A stretch of DNA of 64,000 nt from Holophaga foetida DSM 6591 (GCF_000242615.2 NZ_KI912269.1:403775-467774), one strand, 5' to 3'. Counted from the stretch's first letter, positions 8,482 through 17,996 are shown. The notes: generated by a model not told the origin, from the letters alone. Program-made: numbers and translations.

Positions 8482-9764
8482 TGACCCATCTCCGAGGTGA
8501 AGGCCAACAGGGTGACGTCATCCCGCCTGGCCTGGCTCCCCTGCCAGTCCGCAAAGTAGGGCAGAAAGGCCTCGCCGATCTCCCGGGCGGAACGGGACGC
8601 CACCATGCTGAACCACTCCCCCAGACGCTTCCGCCCCAGGGCGATGTCCTTGGGACCGCCCAGCTGGTCCGTGACCCCATCCGTGAAGAGCAGGATGCGG
8701 CTGTGGGGCTCCAGGGCCAGGTGACGGGTAGACCACACAGCCTCATCAGGGGTGTCCACGTACCCGATTCCGGCCCGTTCTCCGTCGAGGCACTGGAGCT
8801 CGGAGGAGCCCCCCTGGACGAGAAGCAGGGAGAGCCTGGCGCTGGCGAAACGCAGGGATGCCCCCCCCTCCGAAAGCAGGAAGCACAGGGCGTCCATGCC
8901 ATCGTCGGACCTGGATGCGCCGGACGCGTGGGACTCCTTGCCCTGGGCCAGCACCTGCTTGATGTATCGGTTGAGGTCCCCCAGCACCAGACCTGGATCC
9001 ACCTTCCCGGTCTCCCGGGTCACCCGCTGCTCCAGGAAGGAGAGGGCGATGAGGGTCATGAAGGCACCGGGAACACCATGCCCCGTGCAGTCGACCACGG
9101 CCCCGAAGAGCCCCTCCGGCAAGCGACGGAAGAAGTAGCAGTCGCCGCCCACCACATCCCGAGGCTGCCAGACCAGGGCATGATCCGTCAGGCCTGCCCC
9201 AAGGTCCTCCTGGGAGCTGCGCAGGTGGGAGCGCTGGATGGTGCTGGCGTATTCAATGCTCTGGAGGATCTGTCGGGACTTCTCGGCCTCCAGGGCCTCC
9301 ATGGATTCCATGAGGGCAAACCCGGTCCCCAGCCCCGCATACAGGCCGTTCCGGGTGGTGATGAAACCATCCTTCAGGACCTTCGCCCCCTTGGCAACGG
9401 CACGTTTCACCAGTTCCTCGATGGGCGTTTCCGCATCCACAATCAGCGCATCCTTGTCCATCCACGCAATGCAGGATCTCCGGCCGAAGAGCTCCCGGGC
9501 ATAGGGCCTGGCGTAGGCCTCCAGGAAGATGCTCCGGTTGATCAGGCCGATGGGGCAGCCGTCCTCGTTCACGACGGCCAGGGCCTCGGCCGCGGCGTCC
9601 TGCGCAAGGCACTGACGGACCTCCTCGTTGGTCATCTCGGACTCCACCGAAGGCACCCGTCTGGCGATCTGGTGAGCCCGGGTAATCAGGGACTTCTTGG
9701 TGGGCCCGGAGTCGCATATGGATGAGACGGCCAGAAGGTCATGCAGTCGCTCGATGGTGGTCAA
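8478..9764 (-). CDS. SiaA-like PP2C/SpoIIE phosphatase with N-terminal CBS pair
   Basis: The 428-residue product has an N-terminal CBS-pair-like region (~45-155, GLINRSIFLEAYARPYAREL) and a SpoIIE/PP2C phosphatase domain (~190-425) with the metal-binding aspartates in VVGGDCYFF, VDCTGHGVPGAFM, LFTDGVTDQ and RRDDVTLLA. Pseudomonas SiaA is a membrane protein with a periplasmic sensor and HAMP domain; this one has no membrane segment and should sense a cytosolic ligand, perhaps a nucleotide. The CBS region closely resembles that of the terminal EAL-CBS-GGDEF gene. It is the first gene of the four-gene sia-like operon, divergent from the PstS-like gene. Confidence 0.88.
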   Translation of the reverse strand: MTTIERLHDLLAVSSICDSGPTKKSLITRAHQIARRVPSVESEMTNEEVRQCLAQDAAAEALAVVNEDGCPIGLINRSIFLEAYARPYARELFGRRSCIAWMDKDALIVDAETPIEELVKRAVAKGAKVLKDGFITTRNGLYAGLGTGFALMESMEALEAEKSRQILQSIEYASTIQRSHLRSSQEDLGAGLTDHALVWQPRDVVGGDCYFFRRLPEGLFGAVVDCTGHGVPGAFMTLIALSFLEQRVTRETGKVDPGLVLGDLNRYIKQVLAQGKESHASGASRSDDGMDALCFLLSEGGASLRFASARLSLLLVQGGSSELQCLDGERAGIGYVDTPDEAVWSTRHLALEPHSRILLFTDGVTDQLGGPKDIALGRKRLGEWFSMVASRSAREIGEAFLPYFADWQGSQARRDDVTLLAFTSEMGQ

Positions 9765-9950
9765 GAGAGGTCCTCCTCAATGCCCTATCAGCCTGTGGCC
9801 CCGCCCAGCCTCCATCAAGCCAACTCGATGCGCCTTGTTTGTTAAAACGATGTTTCCAACAGTTATTTTACAATCATTACCAATCTCTTCACACAGACGT
9901 CCCGCCCTCTTCACACCAGAGCCTTCCCCTGAAAGGGAACGGAGGACGCC

Positions 9951-10997
9951 ATGTTCCGACAACTCATCCCTGTGCTCACCCTCGCCATCGTGACGGTCGG
10001 GTGCCAAAGCCCCAGCTGGGGCCCCCAGAAGGAAACCCTCACTGCCACAGAAGCCCCCCCGGCGGAGGAAACCCCCCTCGTGGCCCAGCCCGTCATGGCG
10101 AAGCTGGATGCGGTCCTTCCGGGCTACCTCCCGGTAGCCGAGGCCCTGGAAGGCTCCCTTGAAGTGGTCGGCTCCGACTCCATGGACCCCCTGGTCCGGC
10201 TGTGGGCTGAGAATTTCCGTTCCATCTATCCGCGCATGGACTTCAAGATCATCTCAAAGGGCTCCGGAACGGCTCCCAAAGCACTCCTGGCGGGCACCGC
10301 CCAACTGGGGCCCATGAGCCGGGAGATGAACGCCGACGAGCTGGCTCAGTTCGAAGCGAAGTTCGGGTACGCCCCCACCCGGATCGTGGTGGCGGTGGAC
10401 GCCCTGGCGGTCTACGTCAACGCCAACAATCCCATCCAGGCCCTCACCCTCCAGCAGGTGGACGCGATCTTCTCCAGCACCCGCAAGGGGGGGCATCCCC
10501 AGCCCATCGAGACCTGGGGCGACCTGGGGCTGACCGGGGAGTGGGCAGCCCGCACGATCCAGCCCTACGGGCGGGACCAGAATTCGGGCACCCGTGCATT
10601 CTTCCGGGAGCATGCCCTCCGGAAGGGCGAGTACAAACCCACCGTGAAGGCCCTGCCTGACCAGTTCGCCACCGTTGAGGCCGCCGCCATGGATGGCTCA
10701 GGAATCAGCTATGGCCCCGTCCAACACTCCGTGCGCATGGTCAAGGCTCTGCCCCTGGTCGATTTCGGGGGAAGCAAGGCCATGCTGCCCACGGTGGAGA
10801 ACATCCTGGGGGCCAGCTACCCCCTGAACCGCTTCCTGTACATCTACGTAAACAAGGCCCCGGGCAAGCCCCTGCCCCTCCCCCTCCAGGAGTTCCTGAC
10901 CTACGTCCTTTCCAGGGAAGGCCAGTCCGCCGTTTCCAACTTCGGCGCCATCCCCCTGCCCGGGGACATGGTCCGCATGAACATCTCCAAGCTCTGA
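9951..10997 (+). CDS. PstS-like phosphate-type substrate-binding lipoprotein
   Basis: The 348-residue product begins with a lipoprotein signal (lipobox VTVGC, Cys ~18). The mature part matches PstS-type periplasmic binding proteins: VVGSDSMDPLVRLWAENF, ISKGSGTAPKALLAGTAQLGPMSR, PYGRDQNSGTRAFF and GISYGPVQHSVRMV. Phosphate contacts are expected from the GSDSM, SGTA and NSGTR loops. No pstCAB, phoU or phoBR genes are nearby, so it is an orphan and may serve in sensing or another anion system. A paralogue lies at 52444-53460. A strong terminator follows at 11019-11046. Confidence 0.85.
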   Translation: MFRQLIPVLTLAIVTVGCQSPSWGPQKETLTATEAPPAEETPLVAQPVMAKLDAVLPGYLPVAEALEGSLEVVGSDSMDPLVRLWAENFRSIYPRMDFKIISKGSGTAPKALLAGTAQLGPMSREMNADELAQFEAKFGYAPTRIVVAVDALAVYVNANNPIQALTLQQVDAIFSSTRKGGHPQPIETWGDLGLTGEWAARTIQPYGRDQNSGTRAFFREHALRKGEYKPTVKALPDQFATVEAAAMDGSGISYGPVQHSVRMVKALPLVDFGGSKAMLPTVENILGASYPLNRFLYIYVNKAPGKPLPLPLQEFLTYVLSREGQSAVSNFGAIPLPGDMVRMNISKL

Positions 10998-11018
10998 CCG
11001 CTGCCCCCAGCAAGAGAC

Positions 11019-11046
11019 GGAAAGGGCCGCTTTCGCGGCCCTTTCC
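11019..11046. terminator. Bidirectional terminator, pstS-like / gltA
   Basis: GGAAAGGGCCGC (11019-11030) and GCGGCCCTTTCC (11035-11046) form a perfect 12-bp stem with a TTTC loop between the convergent pstS-like gene and gltA. Confidence 0.75.
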
Positions 11047-11051
11047 ATTCA

Positions 11052-12341
11052 TCAGCCCCGCTTGTCCAGGGACACGTACGGGCGTAGTTCGCGTCCGATG
11101 TAGACCTGCCGCGGACGGGCCAGCTTCTGCTCAGGATCCTTGAGCATCTCCACCCACTGGGCGATCCAGCCCACGGTGCGGGGCACCGCGAACATCACCG
11201 TAAAGAGGTTGGCGGGGAGGTTCATGGCCCGGTAGATGAGGCCGGAGTAGAAGTCCACGTTGGGATAGAGGCTGCGGGAGACGAAATAGTCGTCTGCCAG
11301 GGCCGCCTTCTCCAGCTCCAGGGCAACGTCCAGGAGCTTATTGTGCCCAGTCACCTCGAAGACGGCCTCGGCGGTCTTCTTGATGATGCGGCAACGGGGA
11401 TCGTAGTTCTTGTAGATGCGGTGGCCGAAGCCCATCAGTCGGCCTTCGCCACGCTTGACCTTCTCGATGAAGGCGGGCACGTTCTCGGGACTTCCGATCT
11501 GCTCCAGCATCCGCAGCACCGCCTCGTTGGCCGCCCCATGGAGGGGACCGTAAAGGGCTGCCGCAGCACCCGCCAGGGCGGAATAGGGGTCCGCCTGGGA
11601 GGAGCCGATGGTGCGCATCACCGTGGTGCTGCAGTTCTGCTCATGGTCCACGTGCAGCATGAAGAGGACGTTCAGGGCCCGTTCCAGCACGGGATGGGGC
11701 TCGAAGTGGACCTCGGTCATGCGGAACATCATGCGCAGGAAGCTGCCCAGGTAGCTCAACCCGTCATCCGGTCTATTGATGGGCCAGCCCTGGTTGTGAC
11801 GGTAGGTGTAGGCGGCGATGGTCGGCACCTTGGCGATCATTCGCACGATCTGGAGCCGCATGAGCTCGGGATCCGTGATGTTCCGGGCCTCGGGGTACAG
11901 GGTGGAGAGGGAGGCCACAGAGCTGATGAAGACGCTCATGGGATGGGCGTCGTAACGGAAGGCCTGGATCAGGTTCTGGATGTTCGTGTGCACCATGCTG
12001 TGATGCGCGATCTCGAACTCCCAGGCCGCCAGTTCCTGACGGGTGGGCAGTTCCCCGTAGATGACCAGGTAGGCCGTCTCCAGGAAGGTGCTGTGCTCCG
12101 CCAGCTGCTCGATGGGGTAGCCCCGGTAATGCAGGATCCCCTTGTCCCCCTCGATGAAGGTGATGGCGCTCTTGGTTGAGGCCGTATTGGTCAGCCCCGG
12201 ATCGTAGGTCATCAGGCCGAAGTCGCCCTCATTGGCCTTGATCTGGCGAAGGTCCATGGCCCGGATGGTTCCCATCTGGATGGGGATCTCGTAGCTCTGG
12301 CCCGTACGGTTGTCCGTGATGGTGAGTGTCTCTTTTGCCAT
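11052..12341 (-). CDS. gltA: Citrate synthase
   Basis: This enzyme condenses acetyl-CoA and oxaloacetate to citrate. The 429 residues match the hexameric type II bacterial family in length. Catalytic residues are visible in MLHVDHEQNCSTTVMR (His), YGPLHGAANE (His), FGHRIYKNYDPR and NVDFYSGLIY (Asp). The start follows GGGGGTGCC. It lies eight bases after icd and closes the acn-icd-gltA operon. Confidence 0.96.
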   Translation of the reverse strand: MAKETLTITDNRTGQSYEIPIQMGTIRAMDLRQIKANEGDFGLMTYDPGLTNTASTKSAITFIEGDKGILHYRGYPIEQLAEHSTFLETAYLVIYGELPTRQELAAWEFEIAHHSMVHTNIQNLIQAFRYDAHPMSVFISSVASLSTLYPEARNITDPELMRLQIVRMIAKVPTIAAYTYRHNQGWPINRPDDGLSYLGSFLRMMFRMTEVHFEPHPVLERALNVLFMLHVDHEQNCSTTVMRTIGSSQADPYSALAGAAAALYGPLHGAANEAVLRMLEQIGSPENVPAFIEKVKRGEGRLMGFGHRIYKNYDPRCRIIKKTAEAVFEVTGHNKLLDVALELEKAALADDYFVSRSLYPNVDFYSGLIYRAMNLPANLFTVMFAVPRTVGWIAQWVEMLKDPEQKLARPRQVYIGRELRPYVSLDKRG

Positions 12342-12349
12342 GGCACCCC

Positions 12350-13558
12350 CTAAAGTGTCGATTGAAGCCTCTTGGCGACCTGATCCAGGAAGCCCTCGGT
12401 GTTCTCATAGCCCTTGGCGGCGGGCACCACTAGGCTCACGAGATCCTTGGTGACCACGCCCTCTTCGATGAGACTGATCACCGCATGCTCGAGCTTGTCG
12501 GCGAAGCCCACCACCTCAGGGGTTCCGTCCAGCTCACCCCGCTTCCGGATGGCGCCGGTCCAGGCGAAGATCGAAGCCACCGAATTGGTGCTCGTGGCAT
12601 TGCCCTTCAGGTGCTCGTAGTAGTGGCGGCGAACCGTCCCGTGGGCAGCCTCGTATTCGAAGCAGCCATCGGGGCTCACCAGCACGGAAGTCATCATGCC
12701 CAGGCTGCCGAAACCCGAGGCGATCATGTCCGAGAAGACATCGCCATCGTAGTTCATGCAGGCCCACAGCATGCCACCCTCGTGCTTCATGATCTGGGCC
12801 ACGGCGTCGTCGATGAGGAGGTAGCGGTAGCTGATGCCCGCAGCCTGGAAATCAGCCTCACGCTTGGCCACCTCGGCCCCGAAGAGCTCCTTGAAGCGCC
12901 CGTGGTATTTCTTGCTGATGGTGTCCTTGGCCGCGAACCAGAGGTCCACCTTCTCGGAGAGGGCGTAGGCGATGCAGGCCTGGGCAAAGGAGATGATGGA
13001 GGGATCGGCATTGTGCATCCCCATGACGACGCCGCCGCCCTTCTTGAAGGTGTGGACGGGAATCGTAACGGCCTCGCCCCCCTCGGGGGTGTAGACCATC
13101 TCGACCACGCCTGGGCCCGGCACCACGAAGTCCTGGGACTTGTAGATGTCGCCGTAGGCGTGGCGCCCAATCATGATGGGCTTCTTCCAGCTCCGCACGG
13201 CGGGCTCGATGTTCTTGACGGTGATGGGCTTGCGGAAGACCGTGCCATCCAGGATGCTCCGCAGGGTGCCATTGGGGCTGAGCCAGCACTTCTTGAGTTT
13301 GTACTCGTCCATCCGGTCGGCATCGGGCGTGATGGTGGCGCACTTGACGCCCACCCGGTGCTTCTTGATGGCCAGGGCCGCCTCGGTGGTCACGGCGTCA
13401 TCGGTCTCGTCCCGGTGGGGCAGGCCCAGGTCGTAGTATTCCAGGTCCACATCCAGGTAGGGCAGGATCAGCTTTCCCTTGATGGAGGCCCAGATGATGC
13501 GGGTCATTTCATCGCCGTCGAGCTCGACGATGGGATTCTTCACCTTGATCTTGCTCAT
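12350..13558 (-). CDS. icd: Isocitrate dehydrogenase, NADP-type (eukaryotic-like subfamily)
   Basis: This enzyme performs oxidative decarboxylation of isocitrate to 2-oxoglutarate. The 402-residue sequence starts KNPIVELDGDEMTRIIW and carries SPNGTLRSILDGTVFRKP, KPIMIGRHAYGDIYK and AAHGTVRRHYYEH, typical of the homodimeric type II NADP enzymes of mitochondria and some bacteria, not of E. coli Icd. The start overlaps the acn stop by four bases (ATGA), so translation is coupled. Cofactor preference for NADP is inferred from the subfamily. Confidence 0.95.
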   Translation of the reverse strand: MSKIKVKNPIVELDGDEMTRIIWASIKGKLILPYLDVDLEYYDLGLPHRDETDDAVTTEAALAIKKHRVGVKCATITPDADRMDEYKLKKCWLSPNGTLRSILDGTVFRKPITVKNIEPAVRSWKKPIMIGRHAYGDIYKSQDFVVPGPGVVEMVYTPEGGEAVTIPVHTFKKGGGVVMGMHNADPSIISFAQACIAYALSEKVDLWFAAKDTISKKYHGRFKELFGAEVAKREADFQAAGISYRYLLIDDAVAQIMKHEGGMLWACMNYDGDVFSDMIASGFGSLGMMTSVLVSPDGCFEYEAAHGTVRRHYYEHLKGNATSTNSVASIFAWTGAIRKRGELDGTPEVVGFADKLEHAVISLIEEGVVTKDLVSLVVPAAKGYENTEGFLDQVAKRLQSTL

Positions 13559-15498
13559 TTCGACTCCTTGGCGTGGGCGAGGGAGCCGCCAGCCAGCACG
13601 ATGGCCCGCTGACGCTCGCTGAGCTCAACCTTCACTTCGAAGGAGGTGCCCTTGGTGCGGTTCTGGACGATGATGGCGGTCCCCTCGGCGATGGCCTTGC
13701 GGATGCCGGGGATCTCCAGGCGATCCGAAGCGTCCACCTTGGCCAGATCAGCCTCGTCCTTGAAGATCAGGGGCAGGATGCCGAAGTTCACCAGGTTGGC
13801 AGCGTGGATGCGCTCGAAGGACTGGGCCAGGACGGCCTTGACCCCCAGGAAGGCGGGACAGATGGCGGCGTGCTCCCGGGAGGAGCCCTGGCCGTAGGAA
13901 GCCCCAGCCACGATGATGTTGTGAACCCCGGCGTCCCGACTGGCGGAAGCGCGACGGGAGAAGTCCGCATCCACGTTCTCGAAGACGAACTCGGCGTAGG
14001 CCTTGATGTTGGAGCGGAACTTCATGCGGGAACCCGCAGGGGCGATGTGATCCGTGGTGATCTTGTCTCCCAGTTTGATGGAGGCCAGGCCCACGAGGTC
14101 CGCCGGGTAGGGTTCGCTCTTGAGGGGCTCGCCGATATTGGGTCCGCGCTGGATCTCCACTGCGGCGGGATCTGGGGTCTCCTCGGGACGGATGATCATG
14201 CGGTCGTCCACCAGGAAGGTCGCGGGGGCCTCCACCTGGGGGTAGGCCATGCCCAGATCCCTGGGATCGGTGATCCTGCCGGTGATCACGGCAGCTGCGG
14301 CGGTCTCGGGACTCACCAGGAAGACCTGGGCGTCCTGGGTGCCGGAGCGGGCCTCGAAGTTGCGGTTGGAGGTGCGCAGGCTGACGCCCCCGCTGTTGGG
14401 GGACTGGCCATTGCCGATGCAGAAGCCACAGCAGGGCTCCACAAAGCGGCCACCGGCGGCCACCAGCATGTCGTAGTAGCCGTCCTTGGTGATGTTGCGG
14501 ACCACCTGCTTGGAGCCGGGGGTCACCACGAAGCTGACATCGGGGTGGGAGACCTTGTCCTCCAGCACCTTGGCGGCGGTGGCCAGATCCCGGTAGGAGG
14601 AGTTGGTGCAGGAGCCCAGGCAGACCTGCTGCACGGGGGTACCGGCGATGTCTCGGACCCTGGCGATGTTGCCGGGGCTGTGGGGCAGCGCAGCAAGGGG
14701 CTCCAGTTCGCTGAGATCGATCTCGACGGTCTTGAAGTACTCGGCATCCGCATCGGCGGCGAGTTCGGCGTAGGCTTCCTCGCGTCCCTGGGACTTCAGG
14801 AAGGCCAGGGTGGTCTCATCGCTGGGGAAGATGGAGGTGGTGACGCCCATCTCGGCGCCCATGTTGGCGATGGTGGCGCGCTCAGGCACCGAGAGGGTCT
14901 TCAGGCCCTCCCCGGCGTATTCCATGATGCAGCCCACGTTGCCCTTGGTGCCGAAGAGCTCCAGCATCTTGAGGGCCACATCCTTGGCGGAGACCCAGGG
15001 CTGGAGGGCGCCCTTCAGCTTCACCTGGATGACCTTGGGGCAGCTCATGTAGAAGGGGCCGCCGCCCATGGCCATGGCCACATCCAGGCCACCGGCGCCG
15101 ATGGCGATCATGCCGATGCCGCCCCCGGTGGGGGTGTGGCTGTCGGAGCCCAGGAGGGTGCGACCGGGCTTGCCGAAGCGCTCCAGATGCACCTGGTGGC
15201 AGATGCCATTGCCAGCACGGGAGAGGTAGAGGCCGTACTTCCGAGCCACACTGGCCAGGTAGCGGTGGTCATCAGCATTCTCGAAACCCACCTGCAGGGT
15301 GTTGTGGTCGATGTAGCTCACCGAAAGCTCGGTCTGGACCTTCGGGATGCCCATGGTCTCGAACTGAAGGTAGGCCATGGTGCCGGTGGCGTCCTGGGTC
15401 AGGGTCTGATCGATGCGGATGCCGATCTCCGTGCCAGGCTCCCAGGATCCCTTGAGAATCCTCGGTTCCAAGATCTTGCGGGTGAGACTCTTTCCCAT
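13555..15498 (-). CDS. acn: Aconitate hydratase, Aquifex-type short aconitase
   Basis: This enzyme isomerises citrate to isocitrate through a [4Fe-4S] cluster. The 647-residue length fits the short aconitase subfamily rather than the ~900-residue AcnA/AcnB. Visible motifs are GSDSHTPTGGGIGM, VCLGSCTNSSYRDL (first cluster cysteine), CCGFCIGNGQSPN (the other two cysteines), SLRTSNRNFEARSG and, in the swivel domain, GASYGQGSSREHAA. It is the first gene of the acn-icd-gltA operon, preceded by GGGAG. No clear sigma-70 promoter was recognised upstream. Confidence 0.93.
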   Translation of the reverse strand: MGKSLTRKILEPRILKGSWEPGTEIGIRIDQTLTQDATGTMAYLQFETMGIPKVQTELSVSYIDHNTLQVGFENADDHRYLASVARKYGLYLSRAGNGICHQVHLERFGKPGRTLLGSDSHTPTGGGIGMIAIGAGGLDVAMAMGGGPFYMSCPKVIQVKLKGALQPWVSAKDVALKMLELFGTKGNVGCIMEYAGEGLKTLSVPERATIANMGAEMGVTTSIFPSDETTLAFLKSQGREEAYAELAADADAEYFKTVEIDLSELEPLAALPHSPGNIARVRDIAGTPVQQVCLGSCTNSSYRDLATAAKVLEDKVSHPDVSFVVTPGSKQVVRNITKDGYYDMLVAAGGRFVEPCCGFCIGNGQSPNSGGVSLRTSNRNFEARSGTQDAQVFLVSPETAAAAVITGRITDPRDLGMAYPQVEAPATFLVDDRMIIRPEETPDPAAVEIQRGPNIGEPLKSEPYPADLVGLASIKLGDKITTDHIAPAGSRMKFRSNIKAYAEFVFENVDADFSRRASASRDAGVHNIIVAGASYGQGSSREHAAICPAFLGVKAVLAQSFERIHAANLVNFGILPLIFKDEADLAKVDASDRLEIPGIRKAIAEGTAIIVQNRTKGTSFEVKVELSERQRAIVLAGGSLAHAKESK

Positions 15499-15702
15499 GC
15501 AATGCTCCCATGCGGTTGAAGAAGGTGAACTATGGCCGTTTCGGGCCGGAATCGGCTCCCCTGACCCGCGAGCGTCGGGAAGCGAACCGGAGACTTAAGA
15601 GTAATCGTTTCTTTTCATGAAAAAAAATGACGAATCCATGACAAGTCCTCCCGCGAGGAATCCGCCTCCGGAAAATCCCTGGAAACAGGATTTCCCGCAC
15701 CC

Positions 15703-15739
15703 CAAAAAAAATGCGGAAGGGGCGAGAACCCTTCCGCAT
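15703..15739 (-). terminator. Terminator of amtB-glnB
   Basis: On the minus strand ATGCGGAAGGG and CCCTTCCGCAT (15739-15729 and 15721-15711) form an 11-bp stem followed by about eight T, 22 bases after the glnB stop. Confidence 0.88.
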
Positions 15740-15760
15740 CTCCTGGGCTGGCGGTTCAGA

Positions 15761-16111
15761 TCAGGGCCCGATGGCCAGGATCCCCTGCTCTCCAGTCCTC
15801 ACTCGGTAGCATTCCTCCAGGGACAGGACGAAGACCTTGCCGTCACCCACCCGGGGGGGCTCGGAGCAGGCTGCCTTCAGGATGGTCTTGACCGCGATGT
15901 CGGCGTATTCGTCGTTCACGGCGATCTCCAGCTTCACCTTGGGAAGGAGCCGGATGGTGCCCTGGCGGCCCCGGAACTGCTCCGTGAAGCCCTTCTGACT
16001 TCCGCAGCCCCGGACATCGGACACGGTCATCAAGTGGATTTCCTTCTCGACCAGGGCGGCCTGAACCGCTTCGAACCGATCTGGCCGGATGATGGCTACA
16101 ACCATCTTCAT
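15761..16111 (-). CDS. glnB: PII nitrogen regulatory protein
   Basis: This 116-residue PII trimer protein binds ATP/ADP and 2-oxoglutarate and, being encoded beside amtB, should gate the ammonium channel. PII signatures are present: MKMVVAIIRPDRFEAVQAAL, VRGCGSQKGFTEQFRG, LLPKVKLEIAV and the C-terminal VRTGEQG. The T-loop reads FRGRQGTIRLLPK where uridylylated PII has YRGAEYxxxFLPK: both the Tyr46 and Tyr51 positions are replaced. Control by uridylylation is therefore unlikely. The gene starts 27 bases after amtB with a strong AAAGGAGGG site. Confidence 0.92.
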   Translation of the reverse strand: MKMVVAIIRPDRFEAVQAALVEKEIHLMTVSDVRGCGSQKGFTEQFRGRQGTIRLLPKVKLEIAVNDEYADIAVKTILKAACSEPPRVGDGKVFVLSLEECYRVRTGEQGILAIGP

Positions 16112-16138
16112 GGGATTACCCTCCTTTCAAGTAGTGGG

Positions 16139-17809
16139 TTACTTCTTCGACAGTTCCACAGGCAGACCGGCGGGGGCGGATAGAGCGGAGATCACGTATT
16201 CGGGATAGGCCGAGATGCCGTGCTCGTGGAGATCCATGCCATCCAGCTCACCTTCCTTGGAGATGCGGAGAAGACCAATGGCATCAACAGCCTTCATGAC
16301 AGCGTAGGACACGATCACGGTGGCGGAGAAGATGATGAAGCTGCCGATGAACTGGGCGATGAGGACCTTGAAGCCACCGCCATAGAAGAGGCCCGTCAAC
16401 AGGGTGGTGGTATTCGGGGAAAGGGGGTCGCTGCCGATGGCGGAGAACTCACCCGAAGCGAAGAGCCCGAGGGAAAGCGTGCCCCAGATGCCGTTCATCA
16501 GGTGCACCGGGACAGCGCCGATGGGGTCGTCGATGCGGAGGTATTCCAGCAGATCGGTTCCGAGGATAACCACAAACCCGGCGATGCCACCGATGATGAT
16601 CGAACCGAAGGGGCTGACCCAGTAGCAGGGGCAGGTGATGGCCACCAGGCCCGCCAGGAAGCCGTTGGTGATGGAGCCCGCATCCCACTTGCCGGTGCGG
16701 TAGTAGACAAAGGAGACGGAGGTCATGCCAGCGGCGCAGGCGGCCAGGGTGGTGTTGGCGGCCACGCGGCCGATGCCCTGGAAGTCCATGGCGGAGAGGG
16801 TGCTGCCGGGGTTGAAGCCATACCATCCGAACCAGAGGAAGAGGCCGCCCACCACCGCGATGGTCAGGTCGTGGGGCATCATGGGGCCGCCGCCATCCCG
16901 CTTGAACTTGCGCCCGATGCGGGGGCCGAGGACGATGGCACCCACCAGAGCCACGGCACCACCGATGGTGTGGACGACAGTGGAACCCGCAAAGTCATGG
17001 AAGTTCATGCCGAGGGAAGGGAGGAACTTGCCAGCACTGCCCATGGTGGCCAGGAAGCCGTCTGGGCCCCAGGCCCAGTGGCCCGCGATGGGGTAGATGA
17101 AGCCCGAGACCGCGATGCTGTAGAGGATATCGCCCCAGAAACCCGTGCGGCCAACCATGGCACCGGAGGTGATGGTGGAGGCGCAATCCGCAAAAGCGAA
17201 CTGGAAGAGCCAGTGGGCCAGGATGGGGATCCCCGTGGCACCGAAGGTCGCCGGGGTGTTCTTCAGGAAGAACCAGTGGGTGCCAATGAAGCCATTACCC
17301 TCACTGAACATGAAGGCGTAGCCGAAGGCCCAGAAGAGGATGCCGCAGAGGCAAGTGTCGAAGACGCACTCCACCAGCACATTCACGGTTTCCCGTGAAC
17401 GGCAGAAGCCCGCCTCCAGCATCACGAAGCCAGCCTGCATGGCGAAGACCAGGAAAGCCGCAATGAGCGTCCAGACCGTATTGAGGGGGTTGACAATATC
17501 GGAGGCAGCGACGGTGGGGGCCGGAGTTGCGACGGGCGCCGGGGCGGGAGCGGGTGCCCCCACGGCGGCAGAGTCCATCTGGACTGCAGCAGGAGCGGGA
17601 GCCGGAACGCTGTCCGCATGGGCCCGGCTGCCGGAGAGCAGCATGGGGATGAGGATCACCATGGCAACCGTGAGGGCCAGGCCCATGAGCTTGCCAGTGG
17701 CCAGCAGGGCGCCATAACGCCGCCATTCCGGATCCTTCATCCGGACACTCAAGCGAGAAAGCTTTTCCCCGAAGGACAGCTTCTCGCTGGGGGGAGGTAG
17801 GTGTGCCAT
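16139..17809 (-). CDS. amtB: Ammonium transporter
   Basis: This is an Amt/Rh ammonium channel of the inner membrane. The 556 residues include an N-terminal basic segment, a hydrophobic helix (~30-50) and a Pro/Ala-rich linker to residue ~95, then about eleven membrane segments. The family motifs are present, with the twin pore histidines in STVVHTIGG and VPVHLMNGIWG, and DCASTITSG. The N-terminal helix resembles a cleavable signal peptide (HADSVPA). Transcription on the minus strand with glnB probably starts from the sigma-54 site at 17997-18012. Confidence 0.95.
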   Translation of the reverse strand: MAHLPPPSEKLSFGEKLSRLSVRMKDPEWRRYGALLATGKLMGLALTVAMVILIPMLLSGSRAHADSVPAPAPAAVQMDSAAVGAPAPAPAPVATPAPTVAASDIVNPLNTVWTLIAAFLVFAMQAGFVMLEAGFCRSRETVNVLVECVFDTCLCGILFWAFGYAFMFSEGNGFIGTHWFFLKNTPATFGATGIPILAHWLFQFAFADCASTITSGAMVGRTGFWGDILYSIAVSGFIYPIAGHWAWGPDGFLATMGSAGKFLPSLGMNFHDFAGSTVVHTIGGAVALVGAIVLGPRIGRKFKRDGGGPMMPHDLTIAVVGGLFLWFGWYGFNPGSTLSAMDFQGIGRVAANTTLAACAAGMTSVSFVYYRTGKWDAGSITNGFLAGLVAITCPCYWVSPFGSIIIGGIAGFVVILGTDLLEYLRIDDPIGAVPVHLMNGIWGTLSLGLFASGEFSAIGSDPLSPNTTTLLTGLFYGGGFKVLIAQFIGSFIIFSATVIVSYAVMKAVDAIGLLRISKEGELDGMDLHEHGISAYPEYVISALSAPAGLPVELSKK

Positions 17810-17996
17810 AGAGTGCTCCTTATAGAAGTGTGAGCCCCAGGTGGGGGACCATTGGATTGAGCGAAAAAGGCATTCATAGACCTATGCAGACAGGCCGAAG
17901 GCTTTGGGTCGAGCGCCCTGATGCAGCGCCGTCATCCAGAAAATGCCCCAGGGAGAATCGCAAAGGCGACGGTAGCCCCGGACTGCCATAACCCTT

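Noticed and set aside
9765..9950. Pho box in front of the PstS-like gene
   Set aside because: The region is A/T-rich and has a TACAAT near 9869, but no convincing pair of PhoB half-sites could be found.
17820..17996. Riboswitch in the amtB leader
   Set aside because: The ~175-base leader has some hairpins but no recognisable glutamine or other riboswitch core.
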